A DNA stretch of 7,983 nt from contig CANBQJ010000171.1 of assembly GCA_947371645.1 (NCBI GenBank), positions 1 to 7,983 on the forward strand. Reading direction: 5' to 3'. Source of the stretch: Burkholderiales bacterium (lineage in GTDB: Bacteria > Pseudomonadota > Gammaproteobacteria > Burkholderiales > Burkholderiaceae). Positions 6,346-7,983 of the stretch are shown in pieces; the stretch's first letter is position 1; each line of letters opens with the position of its first letter. The translations under genes and the position numbers were made by a program. The notes beneath the pieces were generated by a model that saw only the letters and a list, made by a program, of their open reading frames with translations, had not been told where the DNA came from and did not search any database.

Positions 6346-7854
6346 ATGATTTCCCGTCGACATTTCCTGCAAAGTGCCGCTGCCTGGTCGTCCATGGTGG
6401 CTTTGGGTGAACAGGCCAACGCCCAGACCGTGTCTGACTACAAGGCCCTGGTCTGCGTCTTCCTCTACGGTGGCAACGACACCTTCAACACCGTGCTGGC
6501 CACCGACACCAATTCCTGGTCGGCCTACAGCACCGTGCGCAACCAGCAGCCCTCGCCCATTGCATTGCTGGCCAACGTTGCACCAGACCTCAGCAAGTCC
6601 GGCGGCACGCCAGAATGGCTGGGCGGCGTGCTGCCCCTCACGCCTTCGGTGGCCGTGCCCAACCGCACCCTGGCCCTGCACCCTTCACTCACCAAGGTGG
6701 CCGGCCTGTTCAACACCAGCCGCCGCGTGGCCATCGTGGCCAACGTGGGCCCGCTGGTGCAGCCCGTCACCAAGGCGCAGTACCTGGCCGTCGCGGCCAG
6801 TGGCGCCAGCAGCTCGGGCGGCATCAGCATCCCCAAAAAGCTGTTCTCACACAACGACCAGCAAAACACCTGGCAAGCCTTTGCACCAGAAGGTGCCACC
6901 GTGGGCTGGGGTGGCCTGATGACCGACCAGTTCGTCAGCGGCGCCTCGCCCAATGCCTATGCCTCCATCTCGCTGGGCGGCAACGCCGTGTGGCTGTCGG
7001 GCAAGAAGGTGAACCAATACCAGATGACGTCCAACGGCGCCATCGCCATGGGCGGCACCTCATTGTTTGGCTCCACAGCCGTGGGCAGCGCGCTCAAACG
7101 CATCGCCAGCAACGGGCTCACGGGCCCGGGCGCCAGCGGCAGCGCACGCACCAGCCACGTGCTCATGGCCGACCTGGGCGTGGTGGGCAACCGCAGCATC
7201 ACGGCAGAGTCAGGCATCACCTCGGCCTTCACGGCCATGCCCGCCACCGATGCCCGCGTGGGCCCGGCTTCGCGGCTGCTCTACAACAGCGTCTTCGGCA
7301 ACAGCATCAACAACAACCTGGCCGCGCAACTGCAGGCCGTGGCCCGGGTGATCGCCGGCCGCTCCACCCTGGGTGCGGGCCGTCAGGTGTTCTTCGTGCA
7401 GATGGGCGGCTTTGACACCCACGACAACCAGAACGTCAACCACACTGAACTGATGTTGAAGCTGGACCACGCCCTGGGCTACTTTGACGACACCCTGGGC
7501 CTGCTGGGCGTGCAGAACCAGGTGACCACCTTCACGGCCTCAGACTTGGGCCGCACCTTCACCAGCAATGGCGACGGCAGCGACCACGGCTGGGGCGCGC
7601 ACCATTTTGTGATGGGGGGCGCCGTGCAAGGCGGCAAGGTGTTCGGCACCTTCCCCACGTTGGGGCTCAAGAACACCGCCAACAACGCCTTTGACAGCAG
7701 CCCGGACCAGCTGGCCAACGGCGCCCTGCTGCCCACCACCTCGGTGGACCAGCTGGGCGCCACCCTGGCCGCCTGGTTTGGCGTGACCGCGCCAGACACC
7801 ATCTTCCCCAACCTGAAGAACTTCAGCCTCAAGAACCTGGGCTTCATGGCCTGA
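6346..7854 (+). CDS. DUF1501 domain-containing protein, Tat-exported
   Basis: A 502-residue DUF1501 protein (a family with distant resemblance to sulfatase/alkaline-phosphatase-like folds; no activity can be assigned). The N-terminus SRRHFLQSA (residues 3-11) is a twin-arginine motif followed by a short hydrophobic stretch and a likely ANA cleavage site before Q27, so the protein is probably exported folded to the periplasm. Family motifs are FLYGGNDTFN (39-48), QMGGFDTHDNQ (352-362) and DHGWGAHHFVMGG (413-425); the conserved Asp/His residues D45, D357, H359, D413, H414 and H419/H420 could bind a metal, which is inference. TAAGG at 6331-6335, overlapping the upstream stop, can serve as ribosome binding site. 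Co-transcription with the DUF1800 lipoprotein is very likely. Confidence 0.93.
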   Translation: MISRRHFLQSAAAWSSMVALGEQANAQTVSDYKALVCVFLYGGNDTFNTVLATDTNSWSAYSTVRNQQPSPIALLANVAPDLSKSGGTPEWLGGVLPLTPSVAVPNRTLALHPSLTKVAGLFNTSRRVAIVANVGPLVQPVTKAQYLAVAASGASSSGGISIPKKLFSHNDQQNTWQAFAPEGATVGWGGLMTDQFVSGASPNAYASISLGGNAVWLSGKKVNQYQMTSNGAIAMGGTSLFGSTAVGSALKRIASNGLTGPGASGSARTSHVLMADLGVVGNRSITAESGITSAFTAMPATDARVGPASRLLYNSVFGNSINNNLAAQLQAVARVIAGRSTLGAGRQVFFVQMGGFDTHDNQNVNHTELMLKLDHALGYFDDTLGLLGVQNQVTTFTASDLGRTFTSNGDGSDHGWGAHHFVMGGAVQGGKVFGTFPTLGLKNTANNAFDSSPDQLANGALLPTTSVDQLGATLAAWFGVTAPDTIFPNLKNFSLKNLGFMA

Positions 7855-7983
7855 GGCTGGCGCGCGCCTGATTGGTGCGGCCCGAATGGCACACAAGATG
7901 CATGCTGTTTGTCACGAAATGACGTGAACATGGCGCATGCCCAGCCTCGTTGAAGGCGCCCATCAGCAACACCGGGTGCTTTC
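7855..7983. other. Non-coding 3' end with small inverted repeat; possible start of a further gene
   Basis: No complete gene is visible here. A 5-bp inverted repeat with a 6-nt spacer, TCACG (7912-7916) and CGTGA (7923-7927), lies about 10 bp ahead of an ATG at 7937 whose frame (MPSLVEGAHQQHRVL) stays open to the window edge. No Shine-Dalgarno, T-tailed terminator or convincing promoter was seen. The fragment is too short to identify and may not be coding. Confidence 0.25.

Noticed and set aside
5824..6681. A 285-residue open frame on the - strand across the DUF1800/DUF1501 junction
   Set aside because: Low-complexity antisense shadow covering the ends of two well-supported genes.
1..7983. 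CRISPR array, tRNA, rRNA, insertion sequence or integrase
   Set aside because: No regularly spaced repeats, no tRNA- or rRNA-like stretch, and no transposase or integrase frame was found on either strand.

Overview
The window is GC-rich, densely coding, and every gene I can support lies on the + strand. Strong C/G bias at third codon positions, an rfbBDAC gene order and a DUF1800/DUF1501 exported pair suggest a Gram-negative proteobacterium, most likely a betaproteobacterium of the Burkholderiales (Comamonadaceae-like). This is inferred from style and gene content, not from any search.

Positions 1-4361 hold the four-enzyme dTDP-L-rhamnose pathway: rfbB (3' part only; the window opens on its catalytic Lys codon), rfbD, rfbA and rfbC. 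RfbA makes dTDP-glucose, RfbB dehydrates it, RfbC epimerises it, and RfbD reduces it to dTDP-L-rhamnose for O-antigen, capsule or other glycans. The cassette is interrupted by two unrelated type II toxin-antitoxin (TA) modules. A FitAB/VapBC-type pair (ribbon-helix-helix antitoxin plus PIN-domain RNase) lies between rfbB and rfbD, and a ParDE pair lies between rfbA and rfbC. In both, the toxin stop codon overlaps the next rhamnose gene's start by the same 4-bp ATGA, and no terminator separates them. Each TA module is preceded by a plausible sigma70 promoter embedded in inverted repeats, so autoregulated TA promoters could also drive rfbD-rfbA and rfbC.

Positions 4362-4542 are a non-coding gap with two strong GC hairpins that probably mark the end of the rhamnose operon. 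Positions 4543-7854 hold a two-gene unit: a DUF1800 lipoprotein and a Tat-exported DUF1501 protein, 12 bp apart, which probably act together in the cell envelope. The last 129 bases contain no complete gene, only a small inverted repeat and a possible start of a further gene cut off by the window edge.

The feature most worth following up is the pair of TA modules set into one sugar-nucleotide operon with the same junction geometry, plus a possible degenerate copy of the rfbC start beside parDE that may be an insertion scar.
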